Shown: positions 34,790 to 42,401, counted from the stretch's first letter. The stretch: 64,000 bases of DNA from Photobacterium kagoshimensis (GCF_050337045.1 NZ_JAKJSO010000008.1:124001-188000); one strand, 5' to 3'. Notes: generated by a model from the letters alone, not told the origin. Made by a program: numbers and translations.

Positions 34790-35953
34790 ATGAAAAATGT
34801 AGTAATTGTTGATGCAATTCGTACCCCTATGGGGCGTTCTAAAAACGGAGTGTTCCGCCATATACGTGCCGATAATCTTTCTGCTCATTTAATGAAGGCG
34901 ATTTTTGAACGTCAGCCTCAAGTCGCGCCAACAATGATTGATGATGTTATTTGGGGGTGTGTGCAGCAAACAGAAGAACAAGGTGTGAACATAGCGCGTA
35001 ATGCTGCATTACTAGCGGGACTGCCTGTCGAGGTGCCCGCAACAACGATCAACCGCTTGTGTGGATCGTCAATGGATGCACTACACATTGCAACGCGCGC
35101 CATCAAAGCAAATGATGCCGACATCATCCTTGTCGGTGGAGTAGAGCACATGGGCCATATTCCCATGACCAAAGGCATAAATCTAAACCCAGCGAATGAC
35201 AAACAAGTCGCTCAAGCATCAGTATTAATGGGATTAACCGCGGAAGCATTAGCAAAAACGCATAACGTTACCCGAGAAGAACAAGATGCACTAAGTGCCC
35301 GATCGCATCGTCTTGCACATCAAGCAACAATTGAAGGGCGTTTTGATAATGAAATTATCCCTGTTATCGGTCATAACGAGCATGGAAGACCTATTTTGGT
35401 AAAACAGGACGAAGTGATTCGCCCAGAAACAACAGAGGCATCCTTAAGCCAACTTCGTCCTGCATTTGACTCTGTGAATGGCACAGTAACCGCAGGCAGT
35501 TCATCAGCATTGTCTGATGGCGCATCTTGTTTATTGGTCATGAGTGAAGAAAAAGCCAACGAACTGGGTGTAACTGCTCGGGCCCGTATTGTTGCTACAA
35601 CCACAGCGGGAGTACCAGCTGCAATCATGGGCTATGGTCCAGTTCCTGCAACCCAAAAGGCATTAGCGAAAGCAAACTTATCCATTAACGATATCGACTA
35701 TGCTGAGGTAAACGAAGCCTTTGCAGCCCAAGCCATTCCATGTTTACGCGACATGAACCTCTGGGATGATCACACAGACAAGGTCAATTTACATGGTGGA
35801 GCCATTTCACTAGGCCATCCGTTAGGCTGTTCGGGCGCACGGATTGTTGGCACCTTAATTAATGTTATGGAGCAACGTAAAGGACGTTATGGTTTAGCCA
35901 CAATGTGTATAGGTATGGGACAAGGTATAGCCACAATCATAGAGCGCGTATGA
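34790..35953 (+). CDS. fadA: 3-ketoacyl-CoA thiolase, FadA-like
   Basis: 387 residues, the same length as E. coli FadA. Catalytic residues C91 (in RLCGSSMDALH), H343 (in SLGHPLG) and C373 (in TMCIGMGQG) fall at the E. coli positions. It cleaves 3-ketoacyl-CoA to acetyl-CoA and a shortened acyl-CoA. Last gene of the cluster, followed by two inverted repeats. Confidence 0.95.
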   Translation: MKNVVIVDAIRTPMGRSKNGVFRHIRADNLSAHLMKAIFERQPQVAPTMIDDVIWGCVQQTEEQGVNIARNAALLAGLPVEVPATTINRLCGSSMDALHIATRAIKANDADIILVGGVEHMGHIPMTKGINLNPANDKQVAQASVLMGLTAEALAKTHNVTREEQDALSARSHRLAHQATIEGRFDNEIIPVIGHNEHGRPILVKQDEVIRPETTEASLSQLRPAFDSVNGTVTAGSSSALSDGASCLLVMSEEKANELGVTARARIVATTTAGVPAAIMGYGPVPATQKALAKANLSINDIDYAEVNEAFAAQAIPCLRDMNLWDDHTDKVNLHGGAISLGHPLGCSGARIVGTLINVMEQRKGRYGLATMCIGMGQGIATIIERV

Positions 35954-36031
35954 TACGAAGGAAAACTAAGCTTCGCGCAAACGCCTGATGCTCCAGAACC
36001 TGTTTGGGAGTAATTGCCGCAAGATCTGCAT

Positions 36032-36067
36032 TACGTAACTCAGACTATATAAAGTCTGAGTTACGTA
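36032..36067. terminator. Long perfect inverted repeat after the thiolase gene
   Basis: TACGTAACTCAGACT (36032-36046) is the exact reverse complement of AGTCTGAGTTACGTA (36053-36067), with a 6-nt loop. No T tract, but its place at the end of the cluster suggests transcription stop or 3'-end protection. Confidence 0.6.
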
Positions 36068-36295
36068 TTAAATTAAAAGCAAAACAAGCACAGCTAAAAT
36101 ATTAGCTGTGCTGTAATAAACATTTATATTGAAGTACCAGGCAAACTGAACATTTGCAGCAGTACTTAAACATAGGTGTTTATTACCTATTTTATGGTAA
36201 ATACACAATACTGTTAAATAACACGCAGCAATGAGCCTAAATAAGAGAAGAGGAGAACAACGGGCACAAACCAGCATTGATATTACCGTCTTCAT
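36068..36295 (-). CDS. Possible small hydrophobic protein (doubtful)
   Basis: 75 codons with a hydrophobic start (ISMLVC, LLLFRLIAACYLTVLCIY) and a hydrophobic end (NILAVLVLLLI). TAAGG lies 5 nt before the ATG. Against it: the last 15 codons coincide with a terminator-like hairpin, and the composition is that of AT-rich spacer. It may be a real membrane peptide or a chance frame over a non-coding RNA. No family recognised. Confidence 0.3.
   Translation of the reverse strand: MKTVISMLVCARCSPLLLFRLIAACYLTVLCIYHKIGNKHLCLSTAANVQFAWYFNINVYYSTANILAVLVLLLI
36092..36115 (-). terminator. Hairpin with T-rich tail on the minus strand
   Basis: GCACAGCTAA pairs with TTAGCTGTGC over an AATA loop in this stretch, 10 bp; on the minus strand TTGTTTTGCTTTTAA follows. 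It looks like an intrinsic terminator of a minus-strand transcript and overlaps the end of the doubtful 75-codon frame. Confidence 0.55.
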
Positions 36296-36434
36296 ATACC
36301 TTATTTAACATAATATATATAATGCGCACTGAGTATGTAAGATCTAATTAGAAATGTCCTGTTTGAACCAGTTAGAAATGTCATGATGAACTAGCTTTAG
36401 AACTTGTGATTTTAAAGTTCTGGATCCCAACCTG

Positions 36435-36866
36435 ATGTTACTGACTATGACTGATAATGAATTACAGCGGATCAAAGTTATTCAAGACACCTGTGATAAA
36501 CGAATTACTGGTGTTGAAGCTGCCCGGCTCCTACGATTAAGTACACGGCAGATCCATCGTTTAGTGAAGCGCTTTACAGAGTTTGGCTCTAGTGGACTGA
36601 TTTCTCTAAAGCGTGGCCAGCCAGGTAATCGACGTCACTCTGATTCTTTAAAGTTACGAGTTTTATCTCTTCTTCATGAGCATTACGCAGACTTTGGTCC
36701 AACACTTGCCCATGAAAAACTGACTGAACGCCATGATATTCATGTTTCTGTTGAAACGCTCCGCCAATGGATGATCGCAGATGGCCTCTGGGTTCCTCAT
36801 GCCAAGCGTAAACCTCGTGTTTACCAGCCTCGTTACCGCCGTGATTGTCTTGGTGAGCTTGTTCAG
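36435..36866 (+). pseudogene. Truncated transposase, ISNCY/IS481-like
   Basis: The first 144 codons match the helix-turn-helix part of an ISNCY-type transposase (MTDNELQRIKVIQDTCDKRI, then STRQIHRLVKRF and QPRYRRDCLGELVQ). The sequence should continue into the DDE catalytic core, but at about 36867 the match stops and unrelated sequence begins, so the catalytic residues are lost. Two copies of AGTTAGAAATGTC-like sequence at 36343-36383 may be part of the left end. A dead remnant. Confidence 0.8.
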
Positions 36867-36885
36867 CCCCAAAGAGCTGGATTCG

Positions 36886-37074
36886 ATGGTGTTACGGTTT
36901 GATGAGTATCATCAGTTAAAACGCATGTACGAACTGGACTATATACCCGTGCGTTCTAATGTGGTCACGCCGTTACCGTTTCGTGGTGGCCGCCGTATCA
37001 AACAGCCAAAAAGTGACACGGTAACCAAAGAGAAAAAGAAGATGTATCGCGAGAAAGCCAAGAAACGAATGTGA
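36886..37074 (+). CDS. Small basic ORF of unknown origin, abutting the transposase remnant
   Basis: 62 codons from ATG 36886, beginning MVLRFDEYHQLKRMYELDY and ending in a lysine-rich tail (KEKKKMYREKAKKRM). It follows the truncated transposase in another frame and has a terminator-like hairpin after it. It may be the tail of an older gene cut by the insertion or deletion. I recognise no family. Confidence 0.4.
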   Translation: MVLRFDEYHQLKRMYELDYIPVRSNVVTPLPFRGGRRIKQPKSDTVTKEKKKMYREKAKKRM

Positions 37075-37088
37075 TAACTTCCCTAGCC

Positions 37089-37113
37089 TTTAGGTATGAA
37101 AAAGCCCGAAAGG
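37089..37113 (+). terminator. Probable terminator
   Basis: AAGCCCGA pairs with TCGGGTTT over a short AAGG loop around 37093-37112. Short T run follows. Ends the small basic ORF. Confidence 0.6.
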
Positions 37114-37220
37114 TCGGGTTTAATGTTCAAAACACATGCAATTTGTGCAGCCAGTACACTGCAAATAGAATGGATAAAAAATAAGCTGTGAAACCGCACT
37201 AATATGAGGTATGTTTATTC

Positions 37221-37264
37221 TTGTACTTTCAGGTACAAAAATAGTCACAATTAAGTGACTATTT
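37221..37264 (+). promoter_or_regulatory. Two consecutive hairpins before a 32-codon ORF
   Basis: TTGTAC-TTTCAG-GTACAA (37221-37238) is followed directly by AAATAGTCAC (37239-37248) pairing with GTGACTATTT (37255-37264). The pair lies about 85 nt before the start of the small hydrophobic ORF and would fold in its leader. Confidence 0.5.
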
Positions 37265-37347
37265 ACAACTATTCAATAAGTTCTAAGTTTGCAGACTGTA
37301 CTTATCGTTTAGACAATTTGAACACTCATATGTCAAGAGAGGTTTCA

Positions 37348-37446
37348 ATGACATTGAAAGTAATAATGCTTTGTATCGATTTATTGATACAGGCACTACA
37401 AATTTTAGATTTGTTACAGCATCTGGATTGGTTACCACTGTACTAA
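37348..37446 (+). CDS. 32-residue hydrophobic peptide
   Basis: MTLKVIMLCIDLLIQALQIL starts the product and LDLLQHLDWLPLY follows. The ATG has a near-ideal ribosome binding site (AAGAGAGG, 6 nt upstream), and a terminator stands 15 nt after the stop. One leucine-rich membrane helix is expected. The layout (folded leader, tiny hydrophobic protein, terminator) is like type I toxin genes or small membrane regulators. No homologue recognised. Confidence 0.5.
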   Translation: MTLKVIMLCIDLLIQALQILDLLQHLDWLPLY

Positions 37447-37458
37447 ACTAAAATCTTT

Positions 37459-37486
37459 CAAAAGGTGGGCTTAGCTCACCTTTTTC
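37459..37486 (+). terminator. Rho-independent terminator
   Basis: AGGTGGGC pairs with GCTCACCT (one G-U pair) over a TTA loop near 37462-37480, with a T run after it. Ends the 32-codon ORF. Confidence 0.75.
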
Positions 37487-37501
37487 TATTGTCCTAAATC
37501 A

Positions 37502-37543
37502 GTTGACACTAAGACATTAACGCACTTGCGCTATAGTGTCAAC
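37502..37543. repeat. Inverted repeat GTTGACACTA ... TAGTGTCAAC
   Basis: Perfect 10-bp arms at 37502-37511 and 37534-37543, separated by 22 nt. It lies in non-coding sequence between the 32-codon ORF and the phage-like remnant. Could be an operator pair or the scar of an element. Confidence 0.55.
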
Positions 37544-37686
37544 AATGCGAGATGTTCACTTTTAGCTTTATCATCATAACCCATTGAATAACAAGAGTAT
37601 TTAATATCAAGAGTTAGGGTTGATTAGCATTTTTGTCCTAATTTAACTGCACCCATACTATTTTTACCGTACCCACTTTAACACCT

Positions 37687-37866
37687 TCAATTTTTTTTAT
37701 TATCCCACTCCAGTTTCATCAACCGCTTATCATGGCTAGCCAAAACTTTTTTAAGCTCATTTAGTACGGACTCATGCGCTTTAACCGAGCGAAACAGTAG
37801 ATAGCAGATAATAAGCGTGGGCGGATTAACGCCCAGCTCATTTATCAGCTTGATGAGTTCAGTCAT
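37687..37866 (-). CDS. Small phage-like membrane protein
   Basis: 59 residues: MTELIKLINELGVNPPTLII starts it, followed by a short membrane helix and a helical tail (HESVLNELKKVLASHDKRLM). This short layout is common for holin-associated or tail-proximal proteins in vibriophages. The gene just upstream on the same strand survives only as a fragment, so this looks like part of a decayed phage module. Confidence 0.5.
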   Translation of the reverse strand: MTELIKLINELGVNPPTLIICYLLFRSVKAHESVLNELKKVLASHDKRLMKLEWDNKKN

Positions 37867-37875
37867 CTAAGCCCC

Positions 37876-37940
37876 TTACTTTTTCTCGTTACGCAGCATA
37901 TCCCACAGGCCAACCACGAACGATGCGACCAATGGGTTAC
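37876..37940 (-). pseudogene. 3' fragment of a phage-like gene
   Basis: In the frame ending with TAA at 37876-37878 the sequence reads PLVASFVVGLWDMLRNEKK, which looks like the C-terminus of a small membrane protein. No start codon remains upstream before the sequence loses coding character at the GTTACACCGTAAC motif. Remnant. Confidence 0.45.
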
Positions 37941-37948
37941 ACCGTAAC
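37936..37948. promoter_or_regulatory. matS-like palindrome GTTACACCGTAAC
   Basis: Differs from the matS consensus by one symmetric change in each arm (GTTAC/GTAAC instead of GTGAC/GTCAC). The identical 13-mer recurs at 51972. Confidence 0.4.
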
Positions 37949-37998
37949 CTGTGCGTAAGTGAGGAGGACTACTATATTTATACGTTGTACTAAACCAT

Positions 37999-38718
37999 TC
38001 AAGAAAAAGACTGCACTTCGTCGCGAGTTAAATGGCGCCACTCTCCTGCTCCAACATCTAGGGTAACCTTACCTATACTTTCTCGGTGCAGCGATACAAC
38101 GCGATTGCCTACTGCTGAGAACATGCGTTTTACTTGGTGGAATTTACCTTCGGTTATTGTTAAGTAGACCTCTGTAGGATTAATGACTTCAAGCTTTGCT
38201 GGTCGAGTAAGTTGAGTCTCGCCTTGTAAGGCTATGCCTTGCTTAAACTTTTCACCAACATCATCCGCAATCGGACGAGATAAACCAACCCGATAACACT
38301 TTTCACACTGCTTATTGGGTGTGGTGATATTAAAAGACCAATGGCCATCATCTGTAATTAAGACTAGCCCCGTAGTGTCTGCGTCTAAACGCCCTGCAAT
38401 ATGCAGTTCTTCGCTATTATCGATATCAATCCAATTAAATAAAGATGGGTATACTTCATCTTTATTTGAACAAATTGTACCTGCGGGTTTGTGCAGTAGA
38501 ATGTAGCGGAATGCTCGTGGGGTGAGTGTTACACCATTCAAAGTAACCCTATTATTCTTATGGACTTGCGACCTTTCATCTGTAATAACCTGATCGTTAA
38601 CTTTAACGGCTTCGTTCGCGATTAATTGAATCGCTTCAGCTTTGCTGAATTCAGTACTTTTACAAACAAACTTATCAAGACGCATAACAACAACTATTTT
38701 TTCTGAGGAGCAAGCCAT
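37999..38718 (-). CDS. rsuA: 16S rRNA pseudouridine(516) synthase, RsuA type
   Basis: Isomerises U516 of 16S rRNA. 239 residues from the ATG at 38718, or 228 from the ATG at 38685. Two domains: S4-like RNA-binding (MRLDKFVCKSTEFSKAEAI) and synthase with catalytic Asp in GRLDADTTGLVLITDDG. The outer ATG has a clear ribosome binding site (TAAGGATA) and the inner one does not, while E. coli RsuA starts at the inner Met, so this protein may carry 11 extra residues. Neighbours are accessory remnants. The identity as RsuA rather than another small-subunit synthase (RluE, RluF) is by overall resemblance. Confidence 0.88.
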   Translation of the reverse strand: MACSSEKIVVVMRLDKFVCKSTEFSKAEAIQLIANEAVKVNDQVITDERSQVHKNNRVTLNGVTLTPRAFRYILLHKPAGTICSNKDEVYPSLFNWIDIDNSEELHIAGRLDADTTGLVLITDDGHWSFNITTPNKQCEKCYRVGLSRPIADDVGEKFKQGIALQGETQLTRPAKLEVINPTEVYLTITEGKFHQVKRMFSAVGNRVVSLHRESIGKVTLDVGAGEWRHLTRDEVQSFS

Positions 38719-39037
38719 TATCCTTATCTGTTGGTTGTTAGCAACCGCGCGTTATAGCTCAGCTAGAGTAAATTCATGGTATTTAGAGTTACAAACAGGC
38801 AAGAAGTGACGCGGTAACTCGTTAAATTCAGGTGTTTACTGGTACTAATTACACACCGTGATAAACCATTATGTATTAGATCAGTTACTGCTACTTCAAT
38901 CACATACATTGAGGATAATTTAGTGAAAATATCTCATCGACATGATGAGTAAATAGATTAGTTCATTGGCCTAGCTTCTGTTTAAATACGCCTATAGATA
39001 GCTGTCATGATCTTTTTTATAATCAAGGTGTTAGATA
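38719..39037. other. Divergent intergenic region
   Basis: 319 bp between rsuA and the small 50-codon gene. Contains GTGACGCGGTAAC at 38806-38818, a matS relative with two mismatches. No ORF or repeat otherwise. Confidence 0.45.
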
Positions 39038-39190
39038 ATGTTTGAACTCGATGATCAAGTAGTAGCAACTAAAGGCGTAGATCTAGGTGTTATGGTTGTT
39101 ACTGGTTTCAGTGGTGGTGGTTTCTACACTCACGTTAAAGTTGACGGTATGGCACTGACTTACCCAACTAAAGATCTGAAGAAGCAATAA
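39038..39190 (+). CDS. Small 50-residue protein, beta-rich
   Basis: MFELDDQVVATKGVDLGVMV begins it. The pattern of short strands around a glycine-rich turn (GFSGGGFYTH) recalls small SH3/KOW-like barrels, but no family is certain. Ribosome binding site AAGGTG lies 8-9 nt upstream and a strong terminator follows, so this is a real single-gene unit. The terminator and codon use make it one of the better supported small genes here. Cytosolic, function unknown. Confidence 0.75.
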   Translation: MFELDDQVVATKGVDLGVMVVTGFSGGGFYTHVKVDGMALTYPTKDLKKQ

Positions 39191-39209
39191 TACATTCTGT
39201 TCTGATTGT

Positions 39210-39237
39210 GAAAGGTAGCTTAAAAGCTACCTTTTTC
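39210..39237 (+). terminator. Rho-independent terminator
   Basis: AAGGTAGCTT (39212-39221) pairs with AAGCTACCTT (39224-39233), followed by T residues. Ends the 50-codon gene. Confidence 0.88.
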
Positions 39238-39316
39238 TTTTTCAGCGGCATAGACATATAACCCGCGAACGCTTGCTTTAGATCCTAATTTTAAACTCAC
39301 ACATCTCCCAAACAAA

Positions 39317-39329
39317 GTGACGCCGTCAC
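39317..39329. promoter_or_regulatory. matS site (exact match, intergenic)
   Basis: GTGACGCCGTCAC fits GTGACRNYGTCAC at all fixed positions. It is the only exact match outside a coding sequence in the window and lies 2.6 kb from matP. Confidence 0.85.
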
Positions 39330-39549
39330 TAAACTAGCGCCCTTCTAAGCTTGTCGAATCGATAAGAATGTAGCTATATTGCAGGGTGAAGTGACAACGT
39401 AATGCCTCTATGTTGTGAAATACCCCTCACTCTTCTATGTATACCTGCCCTTGTTACGCGCATAAGAAGCAATCATCCTCAGAGTTAGAGATGATTTGAC
39501 GAAGAGAGTAAGAATTTCGTTATAGTTTTACTTTTAAAGAGGTAATGAC

Positions 39550-39783
39550 ATGCGAATTTTGTTGCTAATAATTTTACTTATGCCTTTTCAAAGCTTTGCC
39601 AAAAAGAAAACCGTTGATGATTACGTTGAGCAGTACAAGTATTTATCATGCAGTGGCATTGAATCAAGGCGTGCGGATATAGATAAGAAGTACATCATGG
39701 CCAGTAAGCCTAAAAAGAAACAAATGAAGAAGCAAATCAGTGCATTAAAAAAACTGAAGAGCGCGAATAAGTGTAAAAAATAA
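39550..39783 (+). CDS. Small secreted lysine-rich protein
   Basis: 77 residues: signal peptide MRILLLIILLMPFQSFA, then a mature part of 60 residues, very rich in lysine (KKKTVDDY, KPKKKQMKKQ, KKLKSANKCKK), with two cysteines. Ribosome binding site GAGG 8 nt upstream. No family recognised. Highly basic periplasmic proteins may bind nucleic acid, lipid A or polyanions, but this is speculation. Confidence 0.65.
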   Translation: MRILLLIILLMPFQSFAKKKTVDDYVEQYKYLSCSGIESRRADIDKKYIMASKPKKKQMKKQISALKKLKSANKCKK

Positions 39784-39885
39784 TAGTTGTTTTATGAACA
39801 TAATCGCATTTGCTACTACACTCTTTCGTCATGAGGCGTTAATATTATTAACAAGGATGTAAAGACGTTGATACAAGGAAGTAGT

Positions 39886-40266
39886 ATGAAACGATTTATG
39901 ATAATTGAAGATAATAAGATAATGGCACAAATTCTTACGCAGCTTCTTCGAAAATGTGCAAAGCCTCAATCAATTATTCATGCAGTATCGCCACAATCAG
40001 CGGTTAATGGCTTAATAAATAACACTGTTGATTGTGTGTTTTTAGATCTCAATTTAGAAAAGCCACTCGATGGCATTCCGATTTTACAATTTATTAAAAA
40101 ACAGCACCCTAGCCTACCTGTAGTGATTGTGAGTGGTGACAGTGAGATGGATACTGTAAAACAAGTTATTTCATTAAAGCCTGCAGACTATATTGTTAAG
40201 CCACTATCAATACAAAAATTAGAGCGTTGTTTAAGCAAAGTGTTACCTGTGGCAAACCCCTCCTAG
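39886..40266 (+). CDS. Single-domain response regulator (CheY-like)
   Basis: 126 residues from ATG 39886, which has an AAGGA ribosome binding site 6 nt upstream. A lone receiver domain: acidic pair EDN at residues 9-11, phospho-acceptor Asp in VFLDLN, the Ser in VSGDSE and the conserved Lys in YIVKPLS. No output domain. It converges with a PilZ protein gene (8-bp gap), so the two may belong to one c-di-GMP signalling circuit, by position only. Confidence 0.9.
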   Translation: MKRFMIIEDNKIMAQILTQLLRKCAKPQSIIHAVSPQSAVNGLINNTVDCVFLDLNLEKPLDGIPILQFIKKQHPSLPVVIVSGDSEMDTVKQVISLKPADYIVKPLSIQKLERCLSKVLPVANPS

Positions 40267-40274
40267 TACGCGTA

Positions 40275-40982
40275 TTATTTTTTGAACGAGAGCCCTGTTC
40301 CATCGAAAACAAGCTGTTTGAGTAATAACTTAATATTACTGCAGCCTTGTTGATCAAACATTACCCCATACTGACAAAACACTCCTATGCGATTGATGCT
40401 TTTCACTAAACCCGACAATTGAAAATACGTTTTTAATGTTGGGTTCATGACAAAAATATCGATCTTCTGATCCAGGTTAATTTCTGGTCCATGAATACTG
40501 TGTTGAAAACAACAGCCTTTATGGGATAAATCCTGTAATTCAACCTGTAGCTGGCGTTCAGGTAAGATAACCTTCCCTTGCAGATTAACTTCATAACGAG
40601 GCTCGCTACGTAATGGTGTTAATACCATAGTGTGCGGCATGTTAATAACCAGCAATCCAATAGGTTTAAGAATTAGGTGCTCTATTTGGCTGGAGAATCG
40701 AACGACGGCACCTTCTCCACGATCTGAAATGGCTTTGATAGCGATGTTGAAACCTTCTAGCAAATACATCTCTATTTCTTTTTTGGAGATCATCGGCATT
40801 TCAAACAGTAAGTAATCATGGGTATTTGTCCCGATGAATGCGGTCTCACATCGGAAAATACGCCCTAATGGTGTTTTAATGCTGATGGTTACGACACTAC
40901 TACTTTTGATCAGCAATGCACCTTGAGCACCAGGTATCTGCTTCTCTTTTTCCTTACTAGACGTATATTTTTTCAGTTCCAT
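40275..40982 (-). CDS. YcgR-like PilZ domain protein
   Basis: 235 residues. The N-terminal 120 residues resemble the YcgR N-terminal domain; from 122 on is a PilZ domain with R125-x-x-x-R129 (in RSEPR) and D151-x-S153-x-x-G156 (DLSHKG), the c-di-GMP contact motif. Such proteins act as c-di-GMP effectors on flagellar or surface functions. Convergent with the receiver gene. Start ATG at 40982 is preceded by CTCATCAAAT, a weak site. Confidence 0.88.
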   Translation of the reverse strand: MELKKYTSSKEKEKQIPGAQGALLIKSSSVVTISIKTPLGRIFRCETAFIGTNTHDYLLFEMPMISKKEIEMYLLEGFNIAIKAISDRGEGAVVRFSSQIEHLILKPIGLLVINMPHTMVLTPLRSEPRYEVNLQGKVILPERQLQVELQDLSHKGCCFQHSIHGPEINLDQKIDIFVMNPTLKTYFQLSGLVKSINRIGVFCQYGVMFDQQGCSNIKLLLKQLVFDGTGLSFKK

Positions 40983-41199
40983 TTGATGAGCGAGTAATAG
41001 TTAAATTTTGCTTAGTGTATTAATTTAATAATGAAGTTACAAACGTATTAATAAATATGCCGCTTATAAGTTATAGTGCGTTAGTAATAAAATGATTGCA
41101 AAAGAACACTTAGCTGCTGATACCAAGCTGGTGAGTTTGCTATCATTTACTGGAAGTAGTTGATGTTATTCGATAAAATGCTTCTTTTCGAGAGGTTCT

Positions 41200-41445
41200 A
41201 TGGCAATAACAATAAGAAATGTAGAAAAGCACTTCTACATGATAGAAGACCTTAAACAACTTACAGGTAACAAGGTCACGACGAAAGCGCTGATCAAAGG
41301 TGGCTATATGGCCGTTGAGCTAGGGAATCAGTTAAAGCAAGAACAAGATAGCCATCAACAAACAAAAGATGAGTTGCAGCAACTTAAAAATGTGGTTTCT
41401 AATTATTTACACCACCATAATGCGCTAGCAAATAGCATTAAATAA
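41200..41445 (+). CDS. Small hypothetical protein with coiled-coil tail
   Basis: 81 residues. The first 45 residues look globular (MAITIRNVEKHFYMIEDLKQ); the rest (QLKQEQDSHQQTKDELQQLK) has heptad-like spacing suggesting a coiled coil. GAGAGG precedes the ATG by 5 nt and a terminator follows at once. No family recognised. Confidence 0.65.
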   Translation: MAITIRNVEKHFYMIEDLKQLTGNKVTTKALIKGGYMAVELGNQLKQEQDSHQQTKDELQQLKNVVSNYLHHHNALANSIK

Positions 41446-41472
41446 AAAAGGCTTCCAACTGGAAGCCTTTTC
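41444..41472. terminator. Bidirectional terminator
   Basis: AAAAGGCTTCC pairs with GGAAGCCTTTT over an AACT loop. Serves the small plus-strand gene and the DUF3634 gene. Confidence 0.88.
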
Positions 41473-41498
41473 TACAAAGCAACTCTTCTAACATAGCG

Positions 41499-41804
41499 TC
41501 AAGCTCGACGACCATGCTTTTTACTACCACCCGTATATGGGAATACGTTATGAATGCGTTGTTTGATTTTAGAAGGAATGGTTTTAGAAAACACGAGTTT
41601 AGTCGTAAAACGGGTTTTATAAACTTTAACCTTACCAGAGAATGGCTGTTTGTGTGCGATGTCTTTGCACCCCATTAAAAAGCCATTTGGGATGTTTCCT
41701 TTAGATTTTGTTAGTTCACCATCTTCGAACTGGAGTACCATGACTGGGCGATCCCAAAAAACGAAAACAGCCACAACAACGGCCAGAACAACAACATACT
41801 CCAT
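41499..41804 (-). CDS. DUF3634 family protein
   Basis: 101 residues: one N-terminal membrane helix (MEYVVVLAVVVAVFVFW), then a small domain with QFEDGELTKSKGNIPNGFL, the hallmark of DUF3634 seen across Vibrionaceae, and a basic tail. It is anchored with the domain most likely in the cytoplasm. Role unknown. Next to matP, as a single gene. Confidence 0.85.
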   Translation of the reverse strand: MEYVVVLAVVVAVFVFWDRPVMVLQFEDGELTKSKGNIPNGFLMGCKDIAHKQPFSGKVKVYKTRFTTKLVFSKTIPSKIKQRIHNVFPYTGGSKKHGRRA

Positions 41805-41900
41805 ATGTTTTCCCCGTAATAATATGCTTAGTATTCAGTATAGCCGCTCAAAACACCCTATTATTTGATGTAAAAAGCGGTATCAATGACAAAAGACGCA

Positions 41901-42365
41901 TTAGCTTTCGTTTAGATCAAAATCTAATAGCTCTGATAATTCATTTTTGATATCAGATACTTTTCGCGTTGCCGTTTCAGAACGATTACTTTCACTGATC
42001 AAGTATTCAATTGCATCAGACAAGGTGCAATCAAGCTCTTGTGATTTCTCAGCAAGCTTCTCCCACACGCGGTAATCAAGATCGATAGATTTCTTGCGTG
42101 TATGCACTTGTTCTGCATTAAAGTGACGTTTACGCTTAGCTCGAATCGCTTGTTTTAGCTTTTTGTCGAGTTCTTCCGACATGTGCTTAGCAATCCAAGC
42201 AATAACTTTAGTTGGCTCATGTTCTAGCGCTAGGAGTTGTTGAACAGCTTCTTCATCTTCACTGGTATCAACATGCGAAGTGATGGTTTCGCCTTCTTTC
42301 CATTTTTTGACTAGGTATGTCCATTTCCAACCCGCTTCAAGATTTTCAAGTTGTTGATATTTCAT
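41901..42365 (-). CDS. matP: Macrodomain Ter protein MatP
   Basis: 154 residues (E. coli 150). The family N-terminus (MKYQQLENLEAGWKWTYLVK) and the central block RAKRKRHFNAEQVHTRKKSI, which forms the DNA-binding ribbon-helix-helix core, are clearly conserved. The C-terminal tail differs, as usual. MatP binds matS sites, pairs them and organises the Ter region during division. matS sites are found throughout this window. Divergent from a Lon-like protease gene, as in E. coli. Confidence 0.96.
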   Translation of the reverse strand: MKYQQLENLEAGWKWTYLVKKWKEGETITSHVDTSEDEEAVQQLLALEHEPTKVIAWIAKHMSEELDKKLKQAIRAKRKRHFNAEQVHTRKKSIDLDYRVWEKLAEKSQELDCTLSDAIEYLISESNRSETATRKVSDIKNELSELLDFDLNES

Positions 42366-42401
42366 AATGTAAAGAGATTCTCAGAAGTCTACACTTAACC
42401 T

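Larger units (their letters stand above)
39191..39549. other. Intergenic region with an exact matS site
   Basis: 359 bp holding the terminator above and an exact MatP site at 39317-39329. The rest shows no ORF. A promoter for the following secreted protein is expected in the AT-rich stretch before 39540. Confidence 0.5.

Noticed and set aside
37255..37446. Longer 63-codon version of the small hydrophobic ORF
   Set aside because: The upstream start has no ribosome binding site; the ATG at 37348 does.
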